Origin: Pelotomaculum_C sp050950345
GTDB taxonomy: Bacteria > Bacillota > Desulfotomaculia > Desulfotomaculales > Pelotomaculaceae
DNA: 64,000 bases
Reading direction: 5' to 3'
Assembly: GCA_050950345.1 (NCBI GenBank)
Contig: JBMNHK010000007.1
Location: 62,001-126,000, forward strand
Part shown: piece after piece, positions 50,073 to 59,695 of the stretch
How the letters are laid out: each line of letters opens with the position of its first letter
How positions within the stretch are numbered: the first letter of the stretch is position 1
The notes under the pieces: generated by a model
Told to the model about the DNA's origin: nothing
Databases searched by the model: none
Seen by the model: the letters and a program-made list of their open reading frames with translations, nothing else
Made by a program: the position numbers and the translations under genes

Positions 50073-50927
50073 TTAAGCTTTTTGGGAACTACCGAAAACG
50101 CTGATTTTTTCACGGATAATGGCTATGGCGGCATCCCGTGCCGGACCCAGCATTTTGCGGGGATCAATTTCCTTGGGGTTGTTCTCCAGCACCTGACGGG
50201 CCGCCAGAACAAAGGCTTCACGAATATTGGTGTCGATATTGACTTTGCGCACGCCAAGGCCGATGGCCTTACGGATGTCTTCATCCGGCACACCTGATGA
50301 ACCGTGCAGAACAATGGGGATGTTGACCAGTTGCCGGATCCTGGACAGACGGTCGAAATCCAACTCCGGCTCCCCTTTATACTGACCGTGGGCCGTTCCG
50401 ATGGCTACCGCAAGAGAATCCACGCCTGTTTCCCGGACAAAGGTTGCCGCTTCCTCGGGGTCGGTAAACAGGGCCTCCCGGTCACTGACGACGATATCGT
50501 CTTCCGTGCCGCCGATTTTGCCCAACTCTGCCTCCACCGACACGCCTACCGCTCTGGCCACATCCACTACCCGCCTGGTCAAAGCGATATTTTCCTCCAG
50601 GGGCAGCTTAGAGCCATCGATCATCACAGAGGAAAAACCTGCCCTGATACATTGCATCACCTGTTCAAAACTGGTGCCGTGATCCAGGTGCAGGGCCACC
50701 GGGATACTGGAATTCTCCGCTGCCAGTTTGGCCATATTAACGATATAGTCTATTCCGGCGTATTTAATGGCGCCCTGGCTGGCCTGCATGATTACAGGGG
50801 CGTTCTCAGCCTCGGCCGCAGCCACAATTGCCTGGACAATCTCCATATTGTTACAATTAAATGCTCCCACTGCATAATTGCCTGCTTCCGCGCGTTGCAA
50901 CAAATCACTAACAGGGACAAGAGACAA
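50073..50927 (-). CDS. fba: Class II fructose-bisphosphate aldolase
   Basis: 284 residues. Metal ligands in ALHLDHGTSFEQVMQCI, GTAHGQYKGEPELDF and VLHGSSGVPDEDI. Zinc-dependent aldol cleavage of fructose-1,6-bisphosphate in glycolysis/gluconeogenesis. TTG start with AGGAGG eight bases before. Pairs with fsa as fba-tal in Bacillus. Confidence 0.97.
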   Translation of the reverse strand: MSLVPVSDLLQRAEAGNYAVGAFNCNNMEIVQAIVAAAEAENAPVIMQASQGAIKYAGIDYIVNMAKLAAENSSIPVALHLDHGTSFEQVMQCIRAGFSSVMIDGSKLPLEENIALTRRVVDVARAVGVSVEAELGKIGGTEDDIVVSDREALFTDPEEAATFVRETGVDSLAVAIGTAHGQYKGEPELDFDRLSRIRQLVNIPIVLHGSSGVPDEDIRKAIGLGVRKVNIDTNIREAFVLAARQVLENNPKEIDPRKMLGPARDAAIAIIREKISVFGSSQKA

Positions 50928-51017
50928 AGCATTTACCTCCTTTATTATTTTTAGCTTGCCACAAGGCCAATATACAGTCTTAAAATGATGGATATTGAGG
51001 TATTCTGCCGCAAGATT

Positions 51018-51055
51018 GTATTAACAAACTGACATTTGAGCTGGTCAAATGTCAG
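51018..51055 (-). terminator. Terminator after the zinc-ribbon gene
   Basis: Perfect 11-bp stem CTGACATTTGA / TCAAATGTCAG, 5-base loop, with TTTGTTAAT following on the minus strand. Confidence 0.7.
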
Positions 51056-51120
51056 TAATATTTCCGTAAAATTAAAGTTAACTTGATCCCTAATCACAGT
51101 ATTGCCACATACAGGAAGAA

Positions 51121-51813
51121 TTATGTTTTGCTTCTTCTTTTATGACGACCCTTCTTTGGCTTTGGCTTGCCGGTGTTGGCCAGGCTGTCCAGGCAGATAA
51201 AACCGTGTCTGGCCAACTCGATCTTATCCACCTGCTGAATCACTTTTAAATCTTCTTCGGTTTCAGCATAGATTATGTTCAGGCTGTCACAGTTCTTGCA
51301 TTGGAGTTCCAGCCGGTCGGGGAAAATATCCACCTCGATCTTATAATTCCCGCACTGGCAGTAAAGCCCGCCATCCTCAGCGATATCATGCAGACAATTC
51401 AATACTTCGTACATAATTTTGGAGTTATTAAAATAGCTGTCAAAACCAAATTCATTGGCCAGTGTTTCCAGTTCCTGCTCATAACTGGCAGTCATCTCGC
51501 AAACTTTTGCTTTCGGCCCAATATGAGCCAGCTCCAGTTCGGTATCGTCACATAATAGACTGACTACCTCTCCGGACCATAACCTCTTCCCGGAAAACTC
51601 CCGGATATGCATGGTTTCGCATACCACACAAGGGATCTGAAGCCAGTAACTCTTAAAATCTTTCGTATTGACGATCAGCTTGGTGGCGCCACAGGAGCAA
51701 GTAAACTGGAGGGCTTCACCTCTGGCAATAAAAAACCTGGAAAACTCATGAAACTCAGTTTTCCCACATTCAGGGCATCGTATGGCCAGGATGGTATGCA
51801 TATCATTATTCAT
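51121..51813 (-). CDS. Conserved hypothetical protein with several zinc-ribbon-like CxxC pairs
   Basis: 230 residues from ATG at 51813 (AGGAGGG six bases before). Cysteine pairs: CPEC, CSC, CVVC, CQC and CKNC. The first two parts look duplicated: ECGKTEFHEFSRFFIARGEALQFTC against VCETMHIREFSGKRLWSGEVVSLLC. A middle helical region and a very basic tail (PKPKKGRHKRRSKT) end the protein. No family recognised; zinc or nucleic-acid binding is a guess. Between fba and the Yip1-like gene. Confidence 0.75.
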   Translation of the reverse strand: MNNDMHTILAIRCPECGKTEFHEFSRFFIARGEALQFTCSCGATKLIVNTKDFKSYWLQIPCVVCETMHIREFSGKRLWSGEVVSLLCDDTELELAHIGPKAKVCEMTASYEQELETLANEFGFDSYFNNSKIMYEVLNCLHDIAEDGGLYCQCGNYKIEVDIFPDRLELQCKNCDSLNIIYAETEEDLKVIQQVDKIELARHGFICLDSLANTGKPKPKKGRHKRRSKT

Positions 51814-51913
51814 TGCCAACCCTCCTAATTATACTCCTAGAATATTACTTCGCCAACGCTGTAAAAAGTCCTTTTTCTAACTGCTTTAAGCAAATAAAAT
51901 AGATTTAAACATC

Positions 51914-52696
51914 TTAAAAATCAGGCAAATACCCGGAAAACATACTCACTGCTGCTACTGCAAGCCCGGTTATCATCAACCCCAGCAACACCAACAGGAG
52001 AATTACCGGGCTGATTACTGCCACTAGAGCGCGTCCTGTGGAAAGCCGATGGCTCTCTTTGACCCCCATGACCAGCAATACGGCAACCCAAACCCACACC
52101 ACCGGCACGCTGATAAGCATAAGTAACGCTGCATCCAGATATAGATTGAGGAGCTGAGCCGGTATTAATAATATAGTCGGGATTAAGGCCAGGCCGGCAA
52201 TGGCGGCGACATCCCTGCTGCGGCCCACACCGCCGAGCAATTCAGCCGTCAGGCTGACAAGAGCGCTATAGCCAAGCCACTTAATATAACCCCAAATAAA
52301 CATCAGGACCGCCCCAAGGGCTAACACGGGCTTAACTGCGGCGGGAAAGAACCCTTCGGCCGCAGAACCGGCAAGCTGGTCAATGGCCTGGGATACAGTC
52401 AGCAGCCATATCAACACCCCGGCCAGGGTGAGGGCTGTTACCAATGCCAAAGCTATGGTCAGGGAAGGTCTTTGAGCCACACTGTGCAGGGTCTTGCCCG
52501 GCTCGAACAGCATGCCGTAAACAAGCTCCAGAAAGCCCGGGGCAACACCGGCTATTGCATCCGGCGGTGCAGGCTCACAGGAGTCCCCTGCACACCCTTG
52601 CCCGCCTGGGGCTTCCAGACCGGCTTGTTCAATTCCGGCAGCGCAGGGCGTCACATCTACGGGGAACTCTTCGTTCCCGGATTTATTATGCTGCAT
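51914..52696 (-). CDS. Yip1-like membrane protein
   Basis: 260 residues: a soluble Cys/Pro/Gly-rich N-terminus of about 60 residues, then FLELVYGMLFEPGKTLHSVAQRPSLTIALALV and five membrane segments, as in Yip1-domain proteins. Function unknown in bacteria. GGAG eight bases before the ATG. sppA is upstream on the same strand. Confidence 0.75.
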   Translation of the reverse strand: MQHNKSGNEEFPVDVTPCAAGIEQAGLEAPGGQGCAGDSCEPAPPDAIAGVAPGFLELVYGMLFEPGKTLHSVAQRPSLTIALALVTALTLAGVLIWLLTVSQAIDQLAGSAAEGFFPAAVKPVLALGAVLMFIWGYIKWLGYSALVSLTAELLGGVGRSRDVAAIAGLALIPTILLIPAQLLNLYLDAALLMLISVPVVWVWVAVLLVMGVKESHRLSTGRALVAVISPVILLLVLLGLMITGLAVAAVSMFSGYLPDF

Positions 52697-52716
52697 TACA
52701 CCATCTCCTTCCGCTA

Positions 52717-53631
52717 TTAGCGCAGGTTGAGACCATTCACATCTCCCTGCAACAGTTCGAGTCCTCCCAGCCCAGACAACAGCTCACTTTGGATTCCGGC
52801 CAACAGGCCTTGCCAGGGATTTCGCTCACCTAAAACCACAATGTCGGGCTCCCCTGCAATACCCGCCAGCGAGCCGGCCAAAGACACCGCATCATGAAAG
52901 TCACCCAGTTGGTCCACCAGACCAAGCTCCAGAGCCTGCCGCCCGGTATAAACCCGCCCGTCAGCCAGAGCTTTAACCCTGTCAACGTCCATATGCCTGC
53001 CCCTGGCCACTACCTCAACAAACTGGTCATAAATGTCATCAATCATGGCCTGAAAAATAGCTCTTTCTTCCGGCGTTACCGGTCGGTCCGTGGAGCCCAT
53101 GTCCTTATAAGGGCCGCTTTTAAATGTTTCACTATCTATACCGATTTTGCCATATAGCTCTTCTAAATTGGTAGTCTGCATCAATACACCTATGCTGCCG
53201 GTCATTGTACCCGGATTCGCCACAATCCGATCAGCCCCGGCAGCGATCCAGTAGGCACCGGAAGCGGCTACATCACCCATAGAAGCCACCACCACTTTCC
53301 CGGCTTGTCTCAGCCTTTGCAACTCAGCGTCAATTTCCTGGGCGGCGGCCGGCGTACCTCCCGGGCTGTTCAACCTGACCACAACAGCTTTTAGTTCCGG
53401 CCTGCCGGCAGCCTCTCTGATGGTAGCGGCAACAGCATCTGCTCCTGCTTGGGCCGCAAAGATACTTGAACTACCGCCCGCGATGGCACCTTCAATGTAG
53501 ATTACTCCCACCTTTCCCCCACCGGCATAAGAACTTTGAGGAGCCCGTTCATAAGGTCGCAAAACCAGGGCGAAAAGCAGGGAAATAGCTGCAATACCCA
53601 GCACTAAACCGGCGATAATTTTTTTCCCCAT
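52717..53631 (-). CDS. sppA: Signal peptide peptidase SppA
   Basis: 304 residues from the second of two close ATGs (nine bases after AGGAGG; the other is three bases away). N-terminal membrane anchor. S49 peptidase with catalytic Ser in GDVAASGAYWIAAGADRI and Lys in FKSGPYKDMGSTDR; NSPGGTPAAAQEIDAEL is the oxyanion area. Clears leftover signal peptides in the membrane. Confidence 0.95.
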   Translation of the reverse strand: MGKKIIAGLVLGIAAISLLFALVLRPYERAPQSSYAGGGKVGVIYIEGAIAGGSSSIFAAQAGADAVAATIREAAGRPELKAVVVRLNSPGGTPAAAQEIDAELQRLRQAGKVVVASMGDVAASGAYWIAAGADRIVANPGTMTGSIGVLMQTTNLEELYGKIGIDSETFKSGPYKDMGSTDRPVTPEERAIFQAMIDDIYDQFVEVVARGRHMDVDRVKALADGRVYTGRQALELGLVDQLGDFHDAVSLAGSLAGIAGEPDIVVLGERNPWQGLLAGIQSELLSGLGGLELLQGDVNGLNLR

Positions 53632-53663
53632 GGGCATAAACCTCCTTGAATAGTATTCTGTAA

Positions 53664-53700
53664 AGAAGAAAGGAAGCAAAAGAACTACCCCTCTGCTTCC
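53664..53700 (-). terminator. Terminator of pyrG
   Basis: Stem GGAAGCA / TGCTTCC with a 15-base loop, followed on the minus strand by TTTCTTC. It lies between pyrG and sppA. Confidence 0.65.
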
Positions 53701-53719
53701 TCATGTTTATGATCAATAA

Positions 53720-55357
53720 TCAGGTGCCACCGCTAGTTTGCCCGGCCGGGGACTTGTCTTTCTGGTATTTTCTGGCGGCGCCGATAAAGTCCCGGAATAA
53801 TGGATGGGCCCGGGTTGGGCGCGATTTGAATTCCGGGTGGAATTGCGTGGCCACAAACCAGGGGTGGTCGGGCAACTCGATTATTTCCACCAGGGAACCA
53901 TCCGGCAAAGTCCCGCTGAAAACCATGCCTTTCCCGGCCAATTCATCCCGGAAGGCGTTATTCAGCTCATAGCGATGACGGTGCCTTTCCACGATTTCAT
54001 CTTGCTTATAGGCCTGGTAGGCTTTGGAGCCGGGCGCCAGCCGGCAGGGATAGCCCCCCAAACGCATTGTACCGCCCATGTGATTAAGATCTCTTTGACC
54101 AGGCAGCAGATCTATGACCGGGTGTGTTGTATCAGGATTGAATTCTGTGCTATCGGCATCGGCCCAGCCCATGACGTTACGGGCAAACTCAATCACTGCC
54201 AGCTGCATACCCAGGCATAGCCCCAGGTATGGCACCCCGTTCAGGCGGGCATAGTTGATGGCTGCTATTTTACCTTCGATGCCGCGCTCACCAAAACCAC
54301 CCGGCACCAGGATGCCGTCCGCGTCCTTTAATAATTCCCGGACATTGTCCCGGGTTACACTTTCGGCATCAACCCATTCAATCTCAATGTGGGATTCATA
54401 GTGAAACCCTGCGTGACGCAAGGCTTCCACTACACTTAAATAAGCATCGTGCAGGGAAACATATTTGCCCACCAGAGCTATTTTAGTGGTGTGACGCAGG
54501 TTCCTGAGCCTGTTGACCAGGCTGATCCATTCCGATAAGTCCGGCTTCCCGGCTTCCAACCCCAGCTTTTTCAACACTATGTCGGCCAGTCTCTGCTGCT
54601 CTAAAGCTAGAGGCATCTCGTAAATAGACGGTGCATCCACTGCCTGGATCACCGCCTCTTTTTCAATGTCACAAAACAGAGCCAGCTTTTCTACCATTTC
54701 ATCGGAAAGGGGCAATTCGCTCCGGCAGACAATCACATCCGGCTGTATGCCGATCCCTCTCAATTCCTTGACGCTGTGCTGCGTAGGCTTGGTTTTCAAT
54801 TCTTTGGCCGCCCGCAGATAGGGCACCAGTGTTACATGGATATAAATCACATTGCCCCGGCCCAAATCCGACTTCAGCTGCCGGCTCGCTTCTAAAAAGG
54901 GCTGTGATTCTATGTCGCCCACTGTGCCGCCAATTTCGGTGATGATCACATCCGCGTTGGATTCGGCGGCTACACGCAACACCTGTTCTTTGATCTCGTT
55001 GGTAATATGGGGAATAACCTGCACCGTACCGCCCAAGTAGTCCCCCCGGCGCTCCTTGCTGATTACCGCACTGTAAATACCGCCCGTAGTAACGTTGCAG
55101 CTGCGGGATATATTGATATCAATAAAACGCTCGTAGTGTCCTAAATCAAGATCAGTCTCGGCACCATCCTCAGTGACAAAAACCTCGCCGTGCTGGTAAG
55201 GACTCATTGTGCCCGGATCGACGTTGATATAAGGATCCAGCTTTTCTATCGCCACAGTCAGACCGCGGTTTTTCAAAAGCCTTCCCAAAGAGGCGGCTGT
55301 AATGCCTTTCCCCAGGGATGAAACAACACCTCCGGTCACAAATATAAACTTACTCAT
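53720..55357 (-). CDS. pyrG: CTP synthase
   Basis: 545 residues. Synthetase domain: KFIFVTGGVVSSLGKGITAASLGRLLKNRG (P-loop), LDPYINVDPGTMSPYQHGEVFVTEDGAE. Glutaminase domain: GGFGERGIEGKI and nucleophile Cys in YLGLCLGMQLAVIEFARNV, His/Glu in TQFHPEFKSRP. Makes CTP from UTP and glutamine. No rpoE or spo0F follows, unlike Bacillus. Confidence 0.99.
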   Translation of the reverse strand: MSKFIFVTGGVVSSLGKGITAASLGRLLKNRGLTVAIEKLDPYINVDPGTMSPYQHGEVFVTEDGAETDLDLGHYERFIDINISRSCNVTTGGIYSAVISKERRGDYLGGTVQVIPHITNEIKEQVLRVAAESNADVIITEIGGTVGDIESQPFLEASRQLKSDLGRGNVIYIHVTLVPYLRAAKELKTKPTQHSVKELRGIGIQPDVIVCRSELPLSDEMVEKLALFCDIEKEAVIQAVDAPSIYEMPLALEQQRLADIVLKKLGLEAGKPDLSEWISLVNRLRNLRHTTKIALVGKYVSLHDAYLSVVEALRHAGFHYESHIEIEWVDAESVTRDNVRELLKDADGILVPGGFGERGIEGKIAAINYARLNGVPYLGLCLGMQLAVIEFARNVMGWADADSTEFNPDTTHPVIDLLPGQRDLNHMGGTMRLGGYPCRLAPGSKAYQAYKQDEIVERHRHRYELNNAFRDELAGKGMVFSGTLPDGSLVEIIELPDHPWFVATQFHPEFKSRPTRAHPLFRDFIGAARKYQKDKSPAGQTSGGT

Positions 55358-55440
55358 TATTGCCTCCTGTTATTTACTGCTCAACATGAACGAACTTCCT
55401 TAACATTTTATCTGCGCCTGTTATGCCTGTCAATAATGTG

Positions 55441-57126
55441 TTACATTCTCTCGGGTGCTGTCAAACCAAGGAGCCCCAGGGCATTTTTCAAAGTAATCCT
55501 GGTAGCTTCCATCAACACCAACCGGGCTGCCGTAAGCTCCTTATCGGCAGTGATCACCCGGTGGCTGTTGTAAAAACTATGCAAAAGCCCGGCCACTTCA
55601 TGCAGGTAGCGGGCAATGCGCTGCGGCGCCAGACCCACTGCCGCCGAGGCCACCTCCTCTGGAAAATCGGCCAGTTTACGGGCCAGGGCCAGTTCCGCTT
55701 CCTCTTTAAGCAAACCGTAATCCACCTGCTCCAGTTGGGGAGGTTTACCGCCCTGTTCGGCCAGCTGGCGGAAGATGCTGCAGATACGGGCATAAGCATA
55801 CTGAATATAATACACCGGGTTTTCATTAGTCTCAGCTCGCGCCAGATCCAGGTCGAAATCCAGATGGCTGTCTGCGCCGCGCATGACAAAAAAGTAACGG
55901 GCCGCATCCTTGCCCACCTCTTCCAGCAATTCTTCCAGGGTGACAAACTGGCCTGAACGCTTGGACATCCGGACCAGTTCCCCGCCCCGGTACAGACGCA
56001 CAAGCTGCATGATCACCACATCGAGGGCAGCCGGATCATAACCCAGGGCTTCCATGGCCCCTTTCATCCTGGCCACATGGCCATGGTGATCCGCACCCCA
56101 GACATTGATCACCCAGTCAAATCCCCGCTGGAACTTGTCCCAGTGGTAGGCGATATCAGCGGCAAAATAGGTAGGTATGCCGTTGGAGCGTACCAGCACA
56201 TCGTCTTTTTCCAGACCGAAAGCCGTGGCTTTGAACCAAACCGCTTCCTCATCCTCATAGAGATAGTTCCGCTCCCGCAGTAAATCCAGGGTTTTCTCCA
56301 CCGCCCCGGAATCATGCAGGGATTGCTCGGAAAACCAGACGTCATAATTGACACCAAAGTCCTTTAAGGCCTTCCCGATGTGCTCCAACTTTTCTTGCAG
56401 GGCAAACTCCACCAGCGCCTTACGGCGCTCTCCGGGCTCTACTGCCAGGTACTTATCCCCATGGATATCCCGGAAGGCAATAGCCGAGGCCAGAATATCC
56501 TCCCCGTGGTACCCCTCTTCGGGAACGGGCACATCTTGACCGAATAATTGCAGGTAACGGGCTTCCAGGGACAGGCCAAAATTCTCAATCTGGTTGCCGG
56601 CATCATTGATGTAGTATTCACGGCTCACCTGGTAACCGGCAAAATCAAGGATGGAAGCTATACTGTCACCCAGGGCCGCACCCCGGGCATTGCCCATATG
56701 CAAAAGCCCGGTGGGGTTGGCGCTGACAAACTCCACCTGGACTCTTTTGCCTTGACCCAGGTTTTGCCGGCCATAGCTGTCGCCGGCCTGGACAATTGCC
56801 GGCAGGGCCTGATAAACCCAGGCGGGATCCAGGTAGAAATTGATAAAGCCAGGCCCGGCAATTTCTACCCGCTCCACCCAGGAACCGGACGTGGCAAAAT
56901 TCTTAGTTAAAATCTCCGCTGCTTTACGCGGCGACATGCGGGCCGGTTTGGCCAGCAGTAAGGCCAGATTAGTTGCAAAATCGCCATGATCCTTTTCCCG
57001 TGGGACTTCCACCGTAAACTGCGGCGTCTCGTCAATACGGATGGCTCCGCTGCGTTGCGCGGCCTGCAGGGCGTCATTAAGACCAGCCACCAGCCGGCTG
57101 CGGATTTCCTCTACTAAACTACTCAT
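55441..57126 (-). CDS. argS: Arginyl-tRNA synthetase
   Basis: 561 residues. HIGH-type motif VSANPTGLLHMGNARGAALGD, RMSKRSGQFVTLEELLEEVGKDAARYFFVM (KMSKS region), N-terminal additional domain and C-terminal DALR-type anticodon domain. The best ribosome site is AAGGAGG 15 bases upstream, farther than usual. Confidence 0.98.
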   Translation of the reverse strand: MSSLVEEIRSRLVAGLNDALQAAQRSGAIRIDETPQFTVEVPREKDHGDFATNLALLLAKPARMSPRKAAEILTKNFATSGSWVERVEIAGPGFINFYLDPAWVYQALPAIVQAGDSYGRQNLGQGKRVQVEFVSANPTGLLHMGNARGAALGDSIASILDFAGYQVSREYYINDAGNQIENFGLSLEARYLQLFGQDVPVPEEGYHGEDILASAIAFRDIHGDKYLAVEPGERRKALVEFALQEKLEHIGKALKDFGVNYDVWFSEQSLHDSGAVEKTLDLLRERNYLYEDEEAVWFKATAFGLEKDDVLVRSNGIPTYFAADIAYHWDKFQRGFDWVINVWGADHHGHVARMKGAMEALGYDPAALDVVIMQLVRLYRGGELVRMSKRSGQFVTLEELLEEVGKDAARYFFVMRGADSHLDFDLDLARAETNENPVYYIQYAYARICSIFRQLAEQGGKPPQLEQVDYGLLKEEAELALARKLADFPEEVASAAVGLAPQRIARYLHEVAGLLHSFYNSHRVITADKELTAARLVLMEATRITLKNALGLLGLTAPERM

Positions 57127-57146
57127 CTTATTATCAATGCGCCTCC

Positions 57147-57722
57147 TTACAGCTCATACCCCGCCGCAAAAGCTGCTTTGTTAACCTCCAGGAGCCTGGC
57201 CGGCACATGCTCTGCCAGGGCTTTTTCCCAGATAGGCCTTTCAATGGGCATGCGGCGTGCCAAAGCTCCGACCAGCACTACATTGGCTGCTTTTACTGTG
57301 CCGCAGCGGGCGGCGATTTCCGTAGCGTCAAAAACCAGTGTATTGGGGACGGTTGCCTGCAGATAGCCCGGAATATCCTCTGGATATTCCATAGCCCCCG
57401 TAAGGACCGGCACCGGCTCAATGGCCTGGTTGTTGACAATCAAGGTCCCGCCCTTTTTTAGATATGGTAATAGGCGCAGGGCCTCCAATTTTTCAAAGGC
57501 CAGCAAAATATCCGCCCCGCCATGGACAATGAGAGGCGAGTATACTTTTTGCCCCAGGCGGATTTGGGTGGTCACACTGCCGCCCCTTTGGGCCATACCA
57601 TGGATTTCCGACATCTTCACATCATAGCCTGCCTCCTGGGCAGCCTGGGCCAGGATTCTGCTGGCTAAAATTGTCCCCTGACCGCCGACGCCGACCATCA
57701 AAACCTCAATAGGCTTAAGCAT
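57147..57722 (-). CDS. iorB: Indolepyruvate ferredoxin oxidoreductase beta subunit
   Basis: 191 residues. EVLMVGVGGQGTILASRILAQAA and SEIHGMAQRGGSVTTQIRLGQKVYSP are the gamma-type domain of 2-oxoacid:ferredoxin oxidoreductases. With iorA it turns aryl-pyruvates to aryl-acetyl-CoA with ferredoxin reduction, in anaerobic aromatic amino acid use. Start overlaps the iorA 3' end by eight bases. Confidence 0.95.
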   Translation of the reverse strand: MLKPIEVLMVGVGGQGTILASRILAQAAQEAGYDVKMSEIHGMAQRGGSVTTQIRLGQKVYSPLIVHGGADILLAFEKLEALRLLPYLKKGGTLIVNNQAIEPVPVLTGAMEYPEDIPGYLQATVPNTLVFDATEIAARCGTVKAANVVLVGALARRMPIERPIWEKALAEHVPARLLEVNKAAFAAGYEL

Positions 57723-59484
57723 GTTCCTCTTCTCCCTTCACCAAGGCTCCTTGCGGGCAAACCTGCGGACACAGGTTACAGCCGTTACAGGCAGCGACAT
57801 CCACCAGCGCCTTATTGTTCTTAATGGATATGGCCGGGCAGCCGATGCGGGTGCAAATCTCGCAGCCGATGCATTGCTCAGTGAGTACCCGCGCAGCGGG
57901 CTGTTTCGCTTTTGTTAACAGAGCACAGGGATAATCGGCAATAATCACCGAAGGTTCGGCTGCCGCCAATTCTTCTTTGAGCACCCTTTCGGTTTCAGCT
58001 AAATTCAAAGGATCTATTACCCTGACCCTATTAACACCCAGGGCCCGGACCAGGGCCACCATATCCACAGCCGGAGCCGGTTCGCCGTCCAGGGTGCGTC
58101 CGCTGCCGGGATGCTCCTGGTGGCCGGTCATGGCAGTAGTACGGTTATCCAAAATAATTACCGTGGCACAGCCCTTGTTGTAGACCACATTCAACAGTCC
58201 GGTAATACCGGAATGCAGGAAAGTAGAATCACCGATAACCGCCACCGTCCTGGCGTCCAATTCCGGGTTGGCCTTGCCGATACCGTGGGCCACACCGATG
58301 CTGGCCCCCATACAGATATTGCTGTCCATGGCCTCCAGGGGCGGCAGGCCGCCCAGGGTATAGCAGCCGATATCGCCGCTGACATTGAGTTTCAGCCGGC
58401 GCAAGGCATAAAAAACTCCCCGGTGGGAACAGCCCGGACATAAAACCGGCGGCCGGCCAGGCACAGGCGGAGCGTCTTTTAGGTCATAACCGGCCCCTGC
58501 TTCCCCGGCGCCTGCCGTGAGTATCCCGGCGCGCACCAATGCCTCCGACAAAACGCTGGGGTCCAGCTCCCCGGTATAAGGAATAAAACCGGTAGCAGCC
58601 AGCTCCAGTCCCATGGCCTTGACTTGTACTTCCATAAAAGGCTCCAGCTCTTCTACTACGATCAACTTTTCTACGCCGCCGGCGAAGCTGCGGATCAACT
58701 GCTGGGGCAGCGGATTGGTCAAACCTAATTTCAGCACCGAGGCTTCAGGCAGCACCTGGCGCACATACTGGTAGCTGACACCGCTGGTAATTACACCCAG
58801 GGAGCGTTCCCGCCATTCAATGCGGTTAACCGGACAGGTTTCAGTATATTCCTTTAAGCGATTTAAATTCTCTTCCAGGTCAACCCGGCGGGGCCGGGCG
58901 TAAGTCGGCAGCATCAGGTTTTTGCGGATATCTTTACGGTAGCTTTTCAGCGGTACGGTTTGCGGCTCACTCAATTCAACCAGGCTCTGGGAGTGAGATA
59001 CTCTGGTGGTGGTTCTAAGCATCACCGGGGTATCAAAGCCCTCGCTGATCTCCAGCGCCAAACCCACCATGTCCTTGGCTTCCTGACTGTCACTGGGTTC
59101 CAGCAAAGGAATTTTGGCAAAGCGGGCGAAGTTGCGGTTGTCCTGCTCGTTTTGAGAACTGTGCATGCCCGGATCATCTGTGGAAACCAATACCAGGCCT
59201 GCGTTAACCCCCGTGTAAGCGGAAGTCATCAGGGGGTCGGCGGCTACGTTGACGCCCACGTGCTTCATAGCCACCAAAGCCCTGGCTCCGCCCAGAGAGG
59301 CGCCGATGCCTACCTCCATAGCCACTTTTTCGTTGGGAGCCCATTCCGCATAAACACCCGGGTAGGTCACCAGGTGTTCTAAAATTTCCGTACTGGGTGT
59401 ACCCGGGTAAGCAGAGGCCACTTTCACCCCGGACTCATATGCGCCTCTTGCGATAGCTGCGTTACCGGACAGCAATTCCTTCAT
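57715..59484 (-). CDS. iorA: Indolepyruvate ferredoxin oxidoreductase alpha subunit
   Basis: 589 residues from ATG at 59484 (GGAGG seven bases before). Pyrimidine-binding and TPP domains: LLSGNAAIARGAYESGVKVASAYPGTPSTEIL, CPGCSHRGVFYALRR, GDIGCYTLGGLPPL, IGDSTFLHSGITGLLNVVYN and DNRTTAMTGHQEHPG. C-terminal two [4Fe-4S] clusters (CIGCEICTRIGCPAI; CNGCNLCPQVCPQGAL). Catalytic subunit. Own promoter with possible regulator sites upstream. Confidence 0.97.
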   Translation of the reverse strand: MKELLSGNAAIARGAYESGVKVASAYPGTPSTEILEHLVTYPGVYAEWAPNEKVAMEVGIGASLGGARALVAMKHVGVNVAADPLMTSAYTGVNAGLVLVSTDDPGMHSSQNEQDNRNFARFAKIPLLEPSDSQEAKDMVGLALEISEGFDTPVMLRTTTRVSHSQSLVELSEPQTVPLKSYRKDIRKNLMLPTYARPRRVDLEENLNRLKEYTETCPVNRIEWRERSLGVITSGVSYQYVRQVLPEASVLKLGLTNPLPQQLIRSFAGGVEKLIVVEELEPFMEVQVKAMGLELAATGFIPYTGELDPSVLSEALVRAGILTAGAGEAGAGYDLKDAPPVPGRPPVLCPGCSHRGVFYALRRLKLNVSGDIGCYTLGGLPPLEAMDSNICMGASIGVAHGIGKANPELDARTVAVIGDSTFLHSGITGLLNVVYNKGCATVIILDNRTTAMTGHQEHPGSGRTLDGEPAPAVDMVALVRALGVNRVRVIDPLNLAETERVLKEELAAAEPSVIIADYPCALLTKAKQPAARVLTEQCIGCEICTRIGCPAISIKNNKALVDVAACNGCNLCPQVCPQGALVKGEEEHA

Positions 59485-59561
59485 ATTGTTACCTCCGTTG
59501 TTATAATCCCTATAAGAAAAGCACGGTGCGACAGTATATGCACATCCCACCGGCAGCTTTA

Positions 59562-59612
59562 AGTTTATATGACCCTCTTTTAGTTTATAAACTGTTCCTG
59601 GAGGGTTGTCAA
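59562..59612 (-). promoter_or_regulatory. iorAB promoter with repeated AGTTTATA motifs
   Basis: Minus strand TTGACA (59612-59607), 17 bp, TATAAA (59589-59584). The -10 lies in the palindrome AGTTTATAAACT; a second AGTTTATA lies 20 bp away (59562-59569), two helical turns, on the same plus-strand face. An Lrp-type regulator is encoded nearby, so these may be its half-sites (inference). Confidence 0.75.
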
Positions 59613-59695
59613 CAATTCGTTTCTGAGAGCGATTTTAACGGCAAAAGCCGCCCCCAGGGTTGAGGCCGGCCATGCCGGAGGATATTCTTCATCAG

